In this document: positions 37,727 through 45,727 of the stretch, one piece after another
How the letters are laid out: every line of letters starts with the position of its first letter
Position numbering within the stretch: the first letter of the stretch is position 1
Assembly: GCA_028290305.1 (NCBI GenBank)
Contig: JAQGKC010000060.1
Span: forward strand, 1 to 64,000
Direction of reading: 5' to 3'
Length of the DNA: 64,000 bases
From: Bradyrhizobium sp.
GTDB taxonomy: Bacteria > Pseudomonadota > Alphaproteobacteria > Rhizobiales > Xanthobacteraceae
Translations under genes and position numbers: made by a program
The notes under the pieces: generated by a model
The model's database searches: none
Seen by the model: only the letters and a program-made list of their open reading frames with translations
What the model was told of the DNA's origin: nothing

Positions 37727-38983
37727 CTAATCATCTGATTTTTTCGCGCTCGCGGTGGCTTCTGTCGCAGTGCAGGAAATCAACAGAGTAAATGCCCGTG
37801 CATTTCGAGCTATATCCGACGTTTTCAGTTCATTTTTGGTATCGGCGGTTTGATACGGCACCACGCTGTTATCCAGAAAGTCCCTCAGCGTGCCCGTTTT
37901 GATGGCGAAATTGATATTCTCGGGGATGTTGCCCGTCGCTTTGGCAAACTTCAACGCGTTCAACTTTGCGGCAACCATTCCGACAACTTCGCCACCGGCG
38001 TCCAGCAGCGGGCCGCCGCTGTTACCCGGTTGAACCGCCGCGCTGATTTGCAAATAGCGCGTATCGTTCAAGATGCCGCTCAGTGAGCTTACGATTCCCG
38101 TGGTTACCGTGAAGTCAGATGTGAGTAATCCGTGGAATGGATAGCCAATCGCCACAACGCTGTCGCCTGGATGGATTGCCTTATCTCGAATGGTAGCAAC
38201 CTCTTTGAGCGGGCTCGGTGCCTGAAGCAAAGCAAGATCGTTTGTCTCATCGCTTGAAACGAGACGCAGCTTGACCGGGGCTTCGCCGCTCAAATTGCCT
38301 TGGATATCGCCAACACACCCATCGACGACATGCTGATTCGTTACGATGTGCCCGTTATTGCTAATGACGAAGCCAGTGCCGGTTTTGGTGACAGTCTTGG
38401 CAGGCTTTGATTGTGCTGGCGCGGTGGCAACTACCGGCTTCGCAACTGGGGCAACCGCGAACTCGCCGGCATTGGCGACCCCATTTTTCTTGACGCTAAT
38501 CACGCAATTGGCCAGCGAGGGCAGCAGTTGCGCCGTCTGGGTCAGGGTAAATTGGAATAGCTGTCCTTGCGCAAAGACCGTCATGACCTTCGCTTTTCGG
38601 AACTGGGCAATAAGCGAGGAATTTGCCGGCATCTCAACGTTCACAAGATGTGAACTGATAGGCACCCCCTGCACATTAATGGCTGGTTGACCGTCGAACG
38701 TGAGAGCGAGTGCAAAGGCCTGACCGGGGGTCAATTGCCAATTCTCGTGAGCGAATCCCAGCCTCCAGCTCAAATTCTCCCCGACCGAAACAGCGAAATA
38801 GATGCCGCTTTGGTAAGTGGCCCCTGCCGCGCAATGCGTAAACGAGCCGGTCTCATCGTCCGTATAGGCACCGCCCTGCCAATTGCCGATATTAATGGAC
38901 CCGTAGGGACCACGAGCGCTAGACGTTGAAGATGCCAAGACGATGCAAAGTATGGCGGCTATCGCATCGATTGTAAATTTCAT
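37727..38983 (-). CDS. Secreted DegP-like trypsin-fold protease without PDZ domain
   Basis: 418 residues with a signal peptide (about 1-23). Residues 24-180 form a domain I do not recognise, with Cys51 and Cys160. A Pro/Ala/Lys linker (about 178-200) leads to a trypsin-like domain with triad His218 (NQHVV), Asp249 (NDLALLQ) and Ser322 (GNSGGPLL). Unlike DegP/HtrA there is no PDZ domain; the C-terminus ends in a short charged tail. Its location is expected in the periplasm. The unusual N-terminal domain may bind a partner or the substrate. Confidence 0.88.
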   Translation of the reverse strand: MKFTIDAIAAILCIVLASSTSSARGPYGSINIGNWQGGAYTDDETGSFTHCAAGATYQSGIYFAVSVGENLSWRLGFAHENWQLTPGQAFALALTFDGQPAINVQGVPISSHLVNVEMPANSSLIAQFRKAKVMTVFAQGQLFQFTLTQTAQLLPSLANCVISVKKNGVANAGEFAVAPVAKPVVATAPAQSKPAKTVTKTGTGFVISNNGHIVTNQHVVDGCVGDIQGNLSGEAPVKLRLVSSDETNDLALLQAPSPLKEVATIRDKAIHPGDSVVAIGYPFHGLLTSDFTVTTGIVSSLSGILNDTRYLQISAAVQPGNSGGPLLDAGGEVVGMVAAKLNALKFAKATGNIPENINFAIKTGTLRDFLDNSVVPYQTADTKNELKTSDIARNARAFTLLISCTATEATASAKKSDD

Positions 38984-39120
38984 CGCCAGCTACTTAGAAA
39001 TGAAGTTCCATCATAGATGGCTTTGAAATTGATCCGCAAGAGCCGCGCGCGACCTCCTTCGGACCTTGGCGGCTTGAGATGAGAGGCTGCGGATTTCGAC
39101 GGCAACCGCGAGACGGTAGG

Positions 39121-39174
39121 CGGTTGTCACCCATGTCTTGGGTACGCGGTGTTACCTATGTGTCCGGGCCGGAC
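39121..39174. repeat. 54-bp direct repeat, copy A
   Basis: It matches copy B at 40190-40243 with 3 mismatches in 54. It starts CGGTTGTCACCCATGTCTTG and ends CCGGGCCGGAC. The two copies lie in the same orientation and bracket the CPBP protease gene. The sequence has the look of insertion-sequence ends, but no transposase is present. The rest of the 38984-39233 gap shows nothing else. Confidence 0.88.
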
Positions 39175-39233
39175 AATCGGCGGTTTGGCGGGCCGCGACC
39201 GACGATGATGAGCACTATATCTACGCTATAGCC

Positions 39234-39896
39234 CTATGATGCCGGTCCGCCGATCGGCACGACAATCAACCCATAGAGGTCAACCAGCACGTGGGCGGCC
39301 GCCAGTGCGACGATGTCCCTTCGCCAGATGTACAGCACGGTGAATATCGCTCCCGAGGCGAGCGTGCTCAACGCGACGCCGAGCCCCCACAGCGGCAGAT
39401 GCGCGATCCCGAATATCAGCAACGAGATACTCCCCGCGGCATAAGTGTTGCCGGTCAGCTCTTCCAAACGTTCGATCGCATATCCGCGGTAGAGCCACTC
39501 TTCGCCGGCTGCGACTATGATGATCGTCAGCCCGAGATACCAGCGGGGAAGCCCTGCGAGGGATCGTCTGCCGGTGTCGAACGAGCCGAGCGCGAAATGA
39601 GCCAGCACCGCGTAAACGATCGGGCCAAAGATGAACACGAAGAACAGCGCGAGAATGATTGCTGATGGAGCAGAACGCCATGACGTTCGTTCAAACCCGA
39701 TTTGGTTCAGGCTCAGCCGCTCGCCGATCATCGCGATCGACGCCACGCCAGCGAGAAGCATGCAGAACATGCCGAGCCCAGGCGCGCTGGCCCGCAGAGT
39801 GACCGGCCCACTTGCCGGCTGCCACAACCAGGCGACAGCACCCGGACCGAGCAGGGCCAGGGCCACACCGGCCCAGGTCCAAATTGTTCGTCGCAT
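39234..39896 (-). CDS. CPBP-family intramembrane metalloprotease (CAAX protease-like)
   Basis: 220 residues, about seven hydrophobic helices. The three CPBP motifs are visible: EEWLYR at 132-137 (glutamate pair and Arg), FGIAH with His166, and HVLVD with His202 and Asp206, which together form the metal site in the membrane. Such enzymes process prenylated proteins in eukaryotes and serve in bacteriocin immunity or signalling in bacteria; the role here is unknown. The gene stands alone between two direct repeats. The start at 39896 lacks a strong ribosome-binding site. Confidence 0.87.
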   Translation of the reverse strand: MRRTIWTWAGVALALLGPGAVAWLWQPASGPVTLRASAPGLGMFCMLLAGVASIAMIGERLSLNQIGFERTSWRSAPSAIILALFFVFIFGPIVYAVLAHFALGSFDTGRRSLAGLPRWYLGLTIIIVAAGEEWLYRGYAIERLEELTGNTYAAGSISLLIFGIAHLPLWGLGVALSTLASGAIFTVLYIWRRDIVALAAAHVLVDLYGLIVVPIGGPAS

Positions 39897-40087
39897 CTGA
39901 CTACACTACCTCGGAACCGGCGGGTCGACCATCAGCGGAGCGGTGTCAGAAGTCGCGGTGCCTATGGAAGCATGTTTGGCACGTGACGGGCGTCGTTCAG
40001 ACTTAACGGCAGCCGAGGCCACGGCCAAAAACCCTCCTGGGCTCCATCATGCTCATGGCCTCGCACCTAGTGATAGGGAGCGGCCGC

Positions 40088-40195
40088 TCACGACGCGAAG
40101 TCGGTGGAGCGGGAAACTTCCTCCCATGCGACGATCTCGGCCTTCACAGCCTCAATCTCTTGCAACCCCTCGACAACCCGTTCGGCACGCGGTTG
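40088..40195 (-). pseudogene. Possible gene remnant, C-terminal 35 codons, cut at repeat copy B
   Basis: On the minus strand an open stretch encodes a protein-like, amphipathic, charged segment (ERVVEGLQEIEAVKAEIVAW) ending in TGA at 40088-40090. The frame is closed upstream by a stop lying inside repeat B (40196-40198). This looks like the tail of a gene whose front was lost when the repeat arrived, but I do not recognise the family. The remaining 39897-40254 gap has no other feature except the repeat. Confidence 0.3.
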
Positions 40196-40243
40196 TCACC
40201 CATGTCTTAGGTACGTGGTGTTACCTGTGTGTCCGGGCCGGAC
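40190..40243. repeat. 54-bp direct repeat, copy B, next to tRNA-Ser
   Basis: The partner of copy A (39121-39174). Its right end is 11 bp from the 3' CCA end of the tRNA-Ser gene. It differs from copy A at three positions. Confidence 0.88.
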
Positions 40244-40254
40244 ACACAGTGTAC

Positions 40255-40344
40255 TGGCGGAGAGAGTGGGATTCGAACCCACGGTACGGTTTCCCGCACA
40301 CACGCTTTCCAAGCGTGCGCCTTAAGCCACTCGGCCATCTCTCC
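40255..40344 (-). tRNA. tRNA-Ser (anticodon GGA)
   Basis: 90 nt including an encoded CCA end (40255-40257). The 5' end is at 40344 (GGAGAGAUGG). The acceptor stem GGAGAGA pairs with UCUCUCC, the D-arm begins GGCCGAGUGGCU, the anticodon arm CGCUUGGAAAGCG carries GGA, there is a long variable arm as expected for class II serine tRNAs, and the T-loop reads GGUUCGAAUCC. It reads serine codons UCC/UCU. Confidence 0.97.
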
Positions 40345-40558
40345 TGATGCCCTGTCTTTGGATGCCCTGTCTTGAAGGGGCATGAGGACTTTTGCAAGTG
40401 ACTGCAGCTGCGATGGCGGCAATTTCCCCAACCTATTGAATAATATCGATAATCTAACATTTCCGCCGATGCCGGGCTGTCCCGTTCAAAAGCCTTGAAC
40501 CGAAAACCGGTTACGGGCGACGATTGACCATGATGACAAGGCAATTTCGGAGGGCGGC

Positions 40559-40900
40559 ATGACCATCGATCGGGCGCTGGTGTTCTCGATTGGCATGGCG
40601 GCGATCGGCGTGGGCAGCATCGGGCCGGCGATGGCGCAGGCTTACACCCACGACGGTCCCGTCGTGAGTTGCGACGATGGCCGCCGGGGCTTGCTGTCAG
40701 GCGATGCGATCATCTGGCCCGACGGCACACGGTCGAGTCTGTCGCCACATCCGAGCGTCATCATCGGCAACAAATCGTCGGTCGTCGTGGGACAGGGCGT
40801 GTTCGTCGGCCAGGGCAAAGGCGTGGTGCCGCTGGATAATCCGAATGCACCGAACAAGACGCGCTGCGCCGTTCTCGATGGTGCGTCGTATTGCTATTAG
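40559..40900 (+). CDS. Small secreted protein of unknown function
   Basis: 113 residues with a probable signal peptide ending PAMAQA near residue 27. The mature part has three Cys (CDDGRRG, CAVLDG, CY at the C-terminal end) and several small Gly/Val repeats (VVVGQGVFVGQGKGVV). GGAGGG lies just upstream of the ATG. No family recognised. It converges on otsA with a gap of 21 bp. Confidence 0.72.
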   Translation: MTIDRALVFSIGMAAIGVGSIGPAMAQAYTHDGPVVSCDDGRRGLLSGDAIIWPDGTRSSLSPHPSVIIGNKSSVVVGQGVFVGQGKGVVPLDNPNAPNKTRCAVLDGASYCY

Positions 40901-40921
40901 TTCGTATTAAACCGGTCCGGG

Positions 40922-42397
40922 CTAATGATACCGCGAGCCGGAATTGACCGAGCGAAGCGGCCACAATGTCGGCGGCTCGGTGACTACAGGCTCCGTCGCA
41001 TCCTTGTCGATCTGGCCCTTGTCGATATGGGTCTGTTGCAGCGCGTCAACGAAATCGGCGAACCACTGCTGGATCGTGCTGGCGCGAAGTTTCGCCATCA
41101 TCGCTTCCCAGCGCATGCGCCGCTCGGTCAACGGCATCGAGACCGCGGTCGCGATGGTCCGCGCCATGCCGTCGATATCGTGGGGGTTCACCAGTAGCGC
41201 GGTGTCGAGTTCATTCGCCGCGCCAGCGAATTTCGACAGCACCAATACGCCGGGATCGGCAGGGTTTTGCGCCGCGACATATTCCTTGGCGACGAGATTC
41301 ATCCCGTCATGCAGCGGCGTCACCACCCCGACCTGCGCGGTGCGATAAAGGCCCGCCAGCACGGTCTGGCTAAAGCCCTTGTTGAGATAGCGGATCGGGG
41401 TCCAGTCTACTTCACCGTGACGGCCGTTGACATCGCTCACCAGCTTGGCGAGTTCGTTTTGCAGATTGCCATAGGCCTCGATCGTGCCCCGCGAGGGCGT
41501 CGCAATCTGCAGCAGCGATACGGTGCGCTCGAGCGCCGGCTGCAAGGTCCACATCCGGTCAAATGCGTTGATGCGGTTGATCAGCCCCTTGGAATAATCC
41601 AGCCGATCGACACCGATCGCCAGCTTCTCGCCATGCAGACTACGCCGTAATCGCGAAACATCGGGATGGGATACAGACTTGGCGGCCTGCTGGGCGAATT
41701 TCTCCGGGTCGATGCCGATCGGAAATACCCTGAGCTGCGATTTGCCGTAACGCGACGTCACCACGCCATTTTCGATCTCTAGGCCAAGATCCGCTGAGAG
41801 ATAGTCAAGAAAATTCTCGCAATCGTCCTGGGTCTGGAAGCCGATCAGATCATAGGCCAGCATCGCTTCGATCAGTTCGCGATGATGAGGCACCCCGCCG
41901 ATAACGGTGCGCGCCGGCCATGGCGTATGCAGGAAGAACCCGATCGGCTGGGTGACGCCGAGATCGCGCAATTCCGCACCCAAGGCCAGGAAATGATAAT
42001 CCTGAATCCAGAACGCCGAGTCCGGTTTTTTAAAGCGCAGCAGCGCTCGTGCCATGAAGGCGTTCACTTCGCGATAGGAAGAATAATCCTCCTGCGAGGC
42101 GCAGATCAGGTCGGTGCGGGAATGCAGCGCCGGCCACAATGCCGAATTCGCAAAACCTTCATAATATCCGCCGTAGTGCGCGGCCGGCAGATCCAGCATG
42201 GCCAGCGCACCTGCGCCGAGCGCTTCGATTTCGGCGAACGGATCCTTCTGGGCGCCCTCGCGAACGCGGCCGCTGGAACCGACCCAGATCGCGCCGGATT
42301 TCTCCACCACCGGCAACAAGGCGGCGGCGAGTCCCCCCGTCATGGGCTCGTTGGCCGTGCCGCGCGCGACGCGATTCGAAACGACGACGAGGTTCAA
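40922..42397 (-). CDS. otsA: Trehalose-6-phosphate synthase
   Basis: 491 residues, glycosyltransferase family 20, joining UDP-glucose and glucose-6-phosphate in the cytosol. Conserved segments: LVVVSNRVARG at the N-terminus, WIQDYHF, GFFLHTPWP, GIDRVD-like GVDRLDYSKGL, and DGMNLVAKEY. I start it at TTG 42397 because AGGAGG stands 8 bases upstream and the family N-terminus begins there; the frame continues upstream to 42526 with no ribosome-binding site and no family sequence. otsB and an MFS gene precede it on the same strand, with a 204-bp gap after otsB. Confidence 0.94.
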   Translation of the reverse strand: MNLVVVSNRVARGTANEPMTGGLAAALLPVVEKSGAIWVGSSGRVREGAQKDPFAEIEALGAGALAMLDLPAAHYGGYYEGFANSALWPALHSRTDLICASQEDYSSYREVNAFMARALLRFKKPDSAFWIQDYHFLALGAELRDLGVTQPIGFFLHTPWPARTVIGGVPHHRELIEAMLAYDLIGFQTQDDCENFLDYLSADLGLEIENGVVTSRYGKSQLRVFPIGIDPEKFAQQAAKSVSHPDVSRLRRSLHGEKLAIGVDRLDYSKGLINRINAFDRMWTLQPALERTVSLLQIATPSRGTIEAYGNLQNELAKLVSDVNGRHGEVDWTPIRYLNKGFSQTVLAGLYRTAQVGVVTPLHDGMNLVAKEYVAAQNPADPGVLVLSKFAGAANELDTALLVNPHDIDGMARTIATAVSMPLTERRMRWEAMMAKLRASTIQQWFADFVDALQQTHIDKGQIDKDATEPVVTEPPTLWPLRSVNSGSRYH

Positions 42398-42601
42398 AGG
42401 GCGTTCCCTCCTGATGGTCCGTTCCCCGATTAACGGCCATTCATCAATATGGTTCCCGGTCACCCTTTCAACGAAATGAAACCAAATTCGGGCCGCGCAG
42501 AATGGAACTCGATCGGTCCGCTGCAAAAAATGCGAATAACGCTGTACGGAACTCAGACCACCCTGGGTTCCGTCATTTTCGCGAAGACAATGTCGTCATG
42601 A

Positions 42602-43432
42602 TCATCGTCCGGTCGCAGTCTCGTCATCGAGCAGACGCGCGAGCCACTCCCGCACGTCGCTAGGCTCATCGAAATGACCGGCCACGCCCTGCGCGCGCCT
42701 GCCCACGGAAAATGCGAGGCCGCCGAGGTCAGGCATGATCGCGAACACCGACTCGTCGGTGACATCGTCGCCGATGAAGATCGGACGGCGTCCCTTGAAA
42801 GGCTCATGAGTCATCAGTTCGAGGACGCCCGATGCCTTGTTGAAACCGGAATGCTTGATCTCACAGACACATTTTCCAGGCAGCACTTCGATCGGCGCAT
42901 TCGGCAAATCGGCCCTGATCAGTGACACCGCCTCGTAGATCGCCTTCTCCGCATGCGGTGCCAGCCGGTAGTGCAGCGCCAGCGAATAGCCCTTGTCTTC
43001 CAGCAGAATGCCCGGACTGAGTTTGGCAATGGCCGCAAGGCGGCGCTTCAGTTCCTTGTCCATCGGCGGGGCATGGGTGGCGACGGCTTCGCTATCCGTC
43101 GAGATTCGCATTTCCGCACCGTGGCCTCCAACTGCCGGAAATTGTTCAGGGGCGAAAATCAGATCGATATCGTTCAGCGAGCGTCCGCTGACCAGCGCCA
43201 GCGCACCTGAGGTCCTCTCCAGCAAGCGGTTGAGGGTTCTTGCCAGACCCGGCGGCACCCACACCTCGCGCGGCGTCGGCGCCAGATCGAGCAGCGTGCC
43301 GTCAATGTCGAGCAGGATTGCGGTTTCGTTCAGATGCGGCAGCACGGAACGCGGCGCCGCAACGGCGTCCGGCGAGGCCTCTTCTGGTGATATATCTTTT
43401 CGCAATGGCACCTCGGCCAGATCCTGATTCAT
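42602..43432 (-). CDS. otsB: Trehalose-6-phosphate phosphatase
   Basis: 276 residues, HAD superfamily. The nucleophile motif is LLDIDGTLLD (about 40-49), the second motif VSGRSLND, and the C-terminal acidic pair GDDVTDE. It removes phosphate from trehalose-6-phosphate, the second step after OtsA. It starts at ATG 43432 with AGGA 5 bases upstream and follows the MFS stop by 6 bp, so MFS and otsB are co-transcribed. Confidence 0.94.
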   Translation of the reverse strand: MNQDLAEVPLRKDISPEEASPDAVAAPRSVLPHLNETAILLDIDGTLLDLAPTPREVWVPPGLARTLNRLLERTSGALALVSGRSLNDIDLIFAPEQFPAVGGHGAEMRISTDSEAVATHAPPMDKELKRRLAAIAKLSPGILLEDKGYSLALHYRLAPHAEKAIYEAVSLIRADLPNAPIEVLPGKCVCEIKHSGFNKASGVLELMTHEPFKGRRPIFIGDDVTDESVFAIMPDLGGLAFSVGRRAQGVAGHFDEPSDVREWLARLLDDETATGR

Positions 43433-43438
43433 TTCATC

Positions 43439-44932
43439 CTACTCCACAAAGGCCAGCGGCCGTGCAACCGATTCCAGCGGCTGGCGCTCGGCCGCGATGC
43501 AGTAACGCCACGCGATAACAGCCGCCGCGACCATCAATCCCGATCCGAGCAGATAGCCCGCAAAAACGCTGCTGCGCGATCCGGTATCGATCAGCGCACC
43601 GAACAGAGCCGGGCCGGCGACGCCGCCAATTCCAGTTCCCACGGCATAGAACAGCGCGATCGCCAGCGCGCGGACCTCCAGCGGAAAAGTCTCGCTGACG
43701 GTGAGATAGGCGGCACTTGCGGCGGGCGAAGCAAAAAAGAAAATCACCATCCACGCGATGGTCTGGGTTTGCGCGCTCAACACGCCGATCGCAAACAGAT
43801 AGCCCGAAACCGCGAGCAGAACGCCCGAAACGCCATAGGTGAGCGTAATCATCACACGGCGCCCCAACGTATCGAACAGCCGGCCAAGCAGCAGAGGCCC
43901 CAGGAAATTGCCGGCCGCGAACGGGAGAATGTACCATCCGACATGGTCCGACGCGATTCCGTAGAAGTCGGTCAGCACCAGGGCAAAGGTGAAGAAGATC
44001 GCGTTGTAGAAAAACGCTTGCGCAATCATCAGCGCCAATCCGACCAGCGAGCGCTGGCGATAGACGGAGAACAGCGTGCGCGCCACTTCGCGTAGCGGCG
44101 TGTGATCGCGCATCCTGATTTTTATTTTCGGCCAGGCATGTTGGCGCGGATCCTGCGCCTTTCCGATCACCGATCGCTCGATATCGCTCACAATCGCCAG
44201 CGCGCGGTCGGGTTGACCGTGAATCATCAGCCACCGTGGGCTTTCGGGAATCCACATCCGCATCACAAACACCACGAGCCCGAGACAGGCGCCGGTGAGA
44301 TACGCCAGCCGCCAGCCGAGATCAGGGCCGATCAGATGCGGGTCGAGCAGGACGATCGCGCTGACCGCGCCCATCGCCGTGCCGATCCAAAAGCTGCCGT
44401 TGATTACAAGGTCGGTCCATCCACGATACCGCGCGGGCACCAATTCCTGAATCGTCGAATTGATCGCGGTATATTCGCCGCCGATACCGGCGCCGGTAAG
44501 AAATCGAAACAACGCGTAGCTCGCAAGGTTCCAGGACAGCGCTGTTGCCGCCGTTGCGGTGAGATAGAGCGCCAGCGTGATGAAGAACAGTTTTTTTCGA
44601 CCGATGCGATCCGTGAGCCAGCCGAACCCAAGCGCGCCGAGCACGGCGCCCGCAAGATACGCGCTGTTGGAGAATCCGACATCGAAGTTGGTGAAATGAA
44701 GCACCGGACTTTGCTTCAGCGCGCCGGACAGCGCACCCGCCAGCGTGACTTCCAGTCCGTCCAGGATCCAGGTGATGCCAAGCGCAAGCACGACACGGGT
44801 GTGGAAGCCGCTCCAGCGCAGACGATCGAGTCGGGAAGGAATATCGGTTTCGATGACGCGGTCATCGTTCCCAAGCATCGACCCCGGCGCGACATCGCTC
44901 GAAGGAATTACCGCATCACTCAAAACGGCCAT
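43439..44932 (-). CDS. MFS transporter, sugar/metabolite type
   Basis: 497 residues, twelve hydrophobic helices. The sugar-porter-like motifs are GWLTDRIGRKKLFF after helix 2, RFLTGAGIGGEYTAINS, PESPRWLM in the central loop, and GRLFDTLGRRVMI after helix 8. It shares an operon with otsB. Whether it carries trehalose, another osmolyte or an aromatic acid cannot be told from sequence. The ATG at 44932 has GGAG 9 bases upstream. Confidence 0.9.
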   Translation of the reverse strand: MAVLSDAVIPSSDVAPGSMLGNDDRVIETDIPSRLDRLRWSGFHTRVVLALGITWILDGLEVTLAGALSGALKQSPVLHFTNFDVGFSNSAYLAGAVLGALGFGWLTDRIGRKKLFFITLALYLTATAATALSWNLASYALFRFLTGAGIGGEYTAINSTIQELVPARYRGWTDLVINGSFWIGTAMGAVSAIVLLDPHLIGPDLGWRLAYLTGACLGLVVFVMRMWIPESPRWLMIHGQPDRALAIVSDIERSVIGKAQDPRQHAWPKIKIRMRDHTPLREVARTLFSVYRQRSLVGLALMIAQAFFYNAIFFTFALVLTDFYGIASDHVGWYILPFAAGNFLGPLLLGRLFDTLGRRVMITLTYGVSGVLLAVSGYLFAIGVLSAQTQTIAWMVIFFFASPAASAAYLTVSETFPLEVRALAIALFYAVGTGIGGVAGPALFGALIDTGSRSSVFAGYLLGSGLMVAAAVIAWRYCIAAERQPLESVARPLAFVE

Positions 44933-45178
44933 GCCGCATTGCTCCAGTGCTCGCCATTACAAACTCCACAGGAATGGGAGCGCTGCGATTGAATGACGAT
45001 GAGCGCTGCAATCGCTGCAGATCCATCGGATTGAACCAATGAGGAAACACCCGGGAAATGTGACATTCCTGGGTCGCCGTCAGTCAACGCATTTGGCGCG
45101 CGGGAGTTCCCCTATTGCGGCAAAGGAACCGATCGGAGCGGTACCCGTTTTTCGGCTAGGACGAAAAGGGAGTCGGTC

Positions 45179-45586
45179 ATGACTGAAGGTCAAAAAACAG
45201 CGCATTCGCGTAAAGCTGCGGCGCGCAAAACAGCTCGAAAAACGATCCGAAAGAGTTCGGCGCGGAGAAAATCAGCCGCCAGGAAAACTTCTGCCAAAAC
45301 TTCGGCCAAGGCGTCTCCCAAGCGCTGGTCGCAGCGCGTAACGCGAGAAAGCGACGCGCTCGATCTGAAGCACGGCGTCTTCAAGCTGACCGATCCGAAG
45401 AAAATCGCGGCATCGCTCAAGCGCTCGGCGGAACGCAGTTCGCGCCGCAAGGCCGGCGCTTATCGCTCGGCCCTTTCGATGCTGACCTTTTATATCAATC
45501 GCGCCGGCAGGACGTTGCCGAAAACGCAACGTGACCGGCTGCAGCGCGCCAAGACCGAGTTGAAGCGCCAGTTTCATCGTGACTAA
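45179..45586 (+). CDS. Basic protein with histone-H1-like tail, DUF3175-type
   Basis: 135 residues, very basic. The first 50 residues are an Ala/Lys/Arg/Ser repeat tail (ARKTARKTIRKSSARRKSAA) resembling histone H1-like DNA-binding tails. The C-terminal part (about 50-135) begins RWSQRVTRESDALDLKHGVF and has AGAYRSALSMLTFYINRAGR, which I associate with DUF3175. GGGAG precedes the ATG. DNA binding is a reasonable inference. The 44933-45178 gap before it shows no gene. Confidence 0.78.
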   Translation: MTEGQKTAHSRKAAARKTARKTIRKSSARRKSAARKTSAKTSAKASPKRWSQRVTRESDALDLKHGVFKLTDPKKIAASLKRSAERSSRRKAGAYRSALSMLTFYINRAGRTLPKTQRDRLQRAKTELKRQFHRD

Positions 45587-45609
45587 GTCTGTCGTTCCAA
45601 CAAGCATGA

Positions 45610-45707
45610 CCGTCATACCCGCGAAAGCGGGTATCCAGTAATCGCCGGCCTGCGTGAAAATCGAAACATCACGGAGTACTGGATCATCCGCTTTCACGGA
45701 TGATGAC
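45610..45707. repeat. Dispersed composite palindrome between convergent genes
   Basis: The outer halves CCGTCATACCCGC... and ...GGATGATGAC are inversely related. Each half contains its own hairpin: ATACCCGC/GCGGGTAT (45615-45634) and ATCATCCG/CGGATGAT (45683-45704). CCAGTA and TACTGG flank the centre. It sits between two convergent genes and might also work as a two-way terminator. Confidence 0.8.
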
Positions 45708-45727
45708 ACCATGTAAATGTCGAAACT

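Noticed and set aside
39121..40243. Complete insertion sequence between the two 54-bp repeats
   Set aside because: The enclosed segment codes a CPBP protease and no transposase; the repeats are direct, not inverted.
45610..45707. CRISPR-like array
   Set aside because: Single composite palindrome without regularly spaced repeats; no cas genes in the window.
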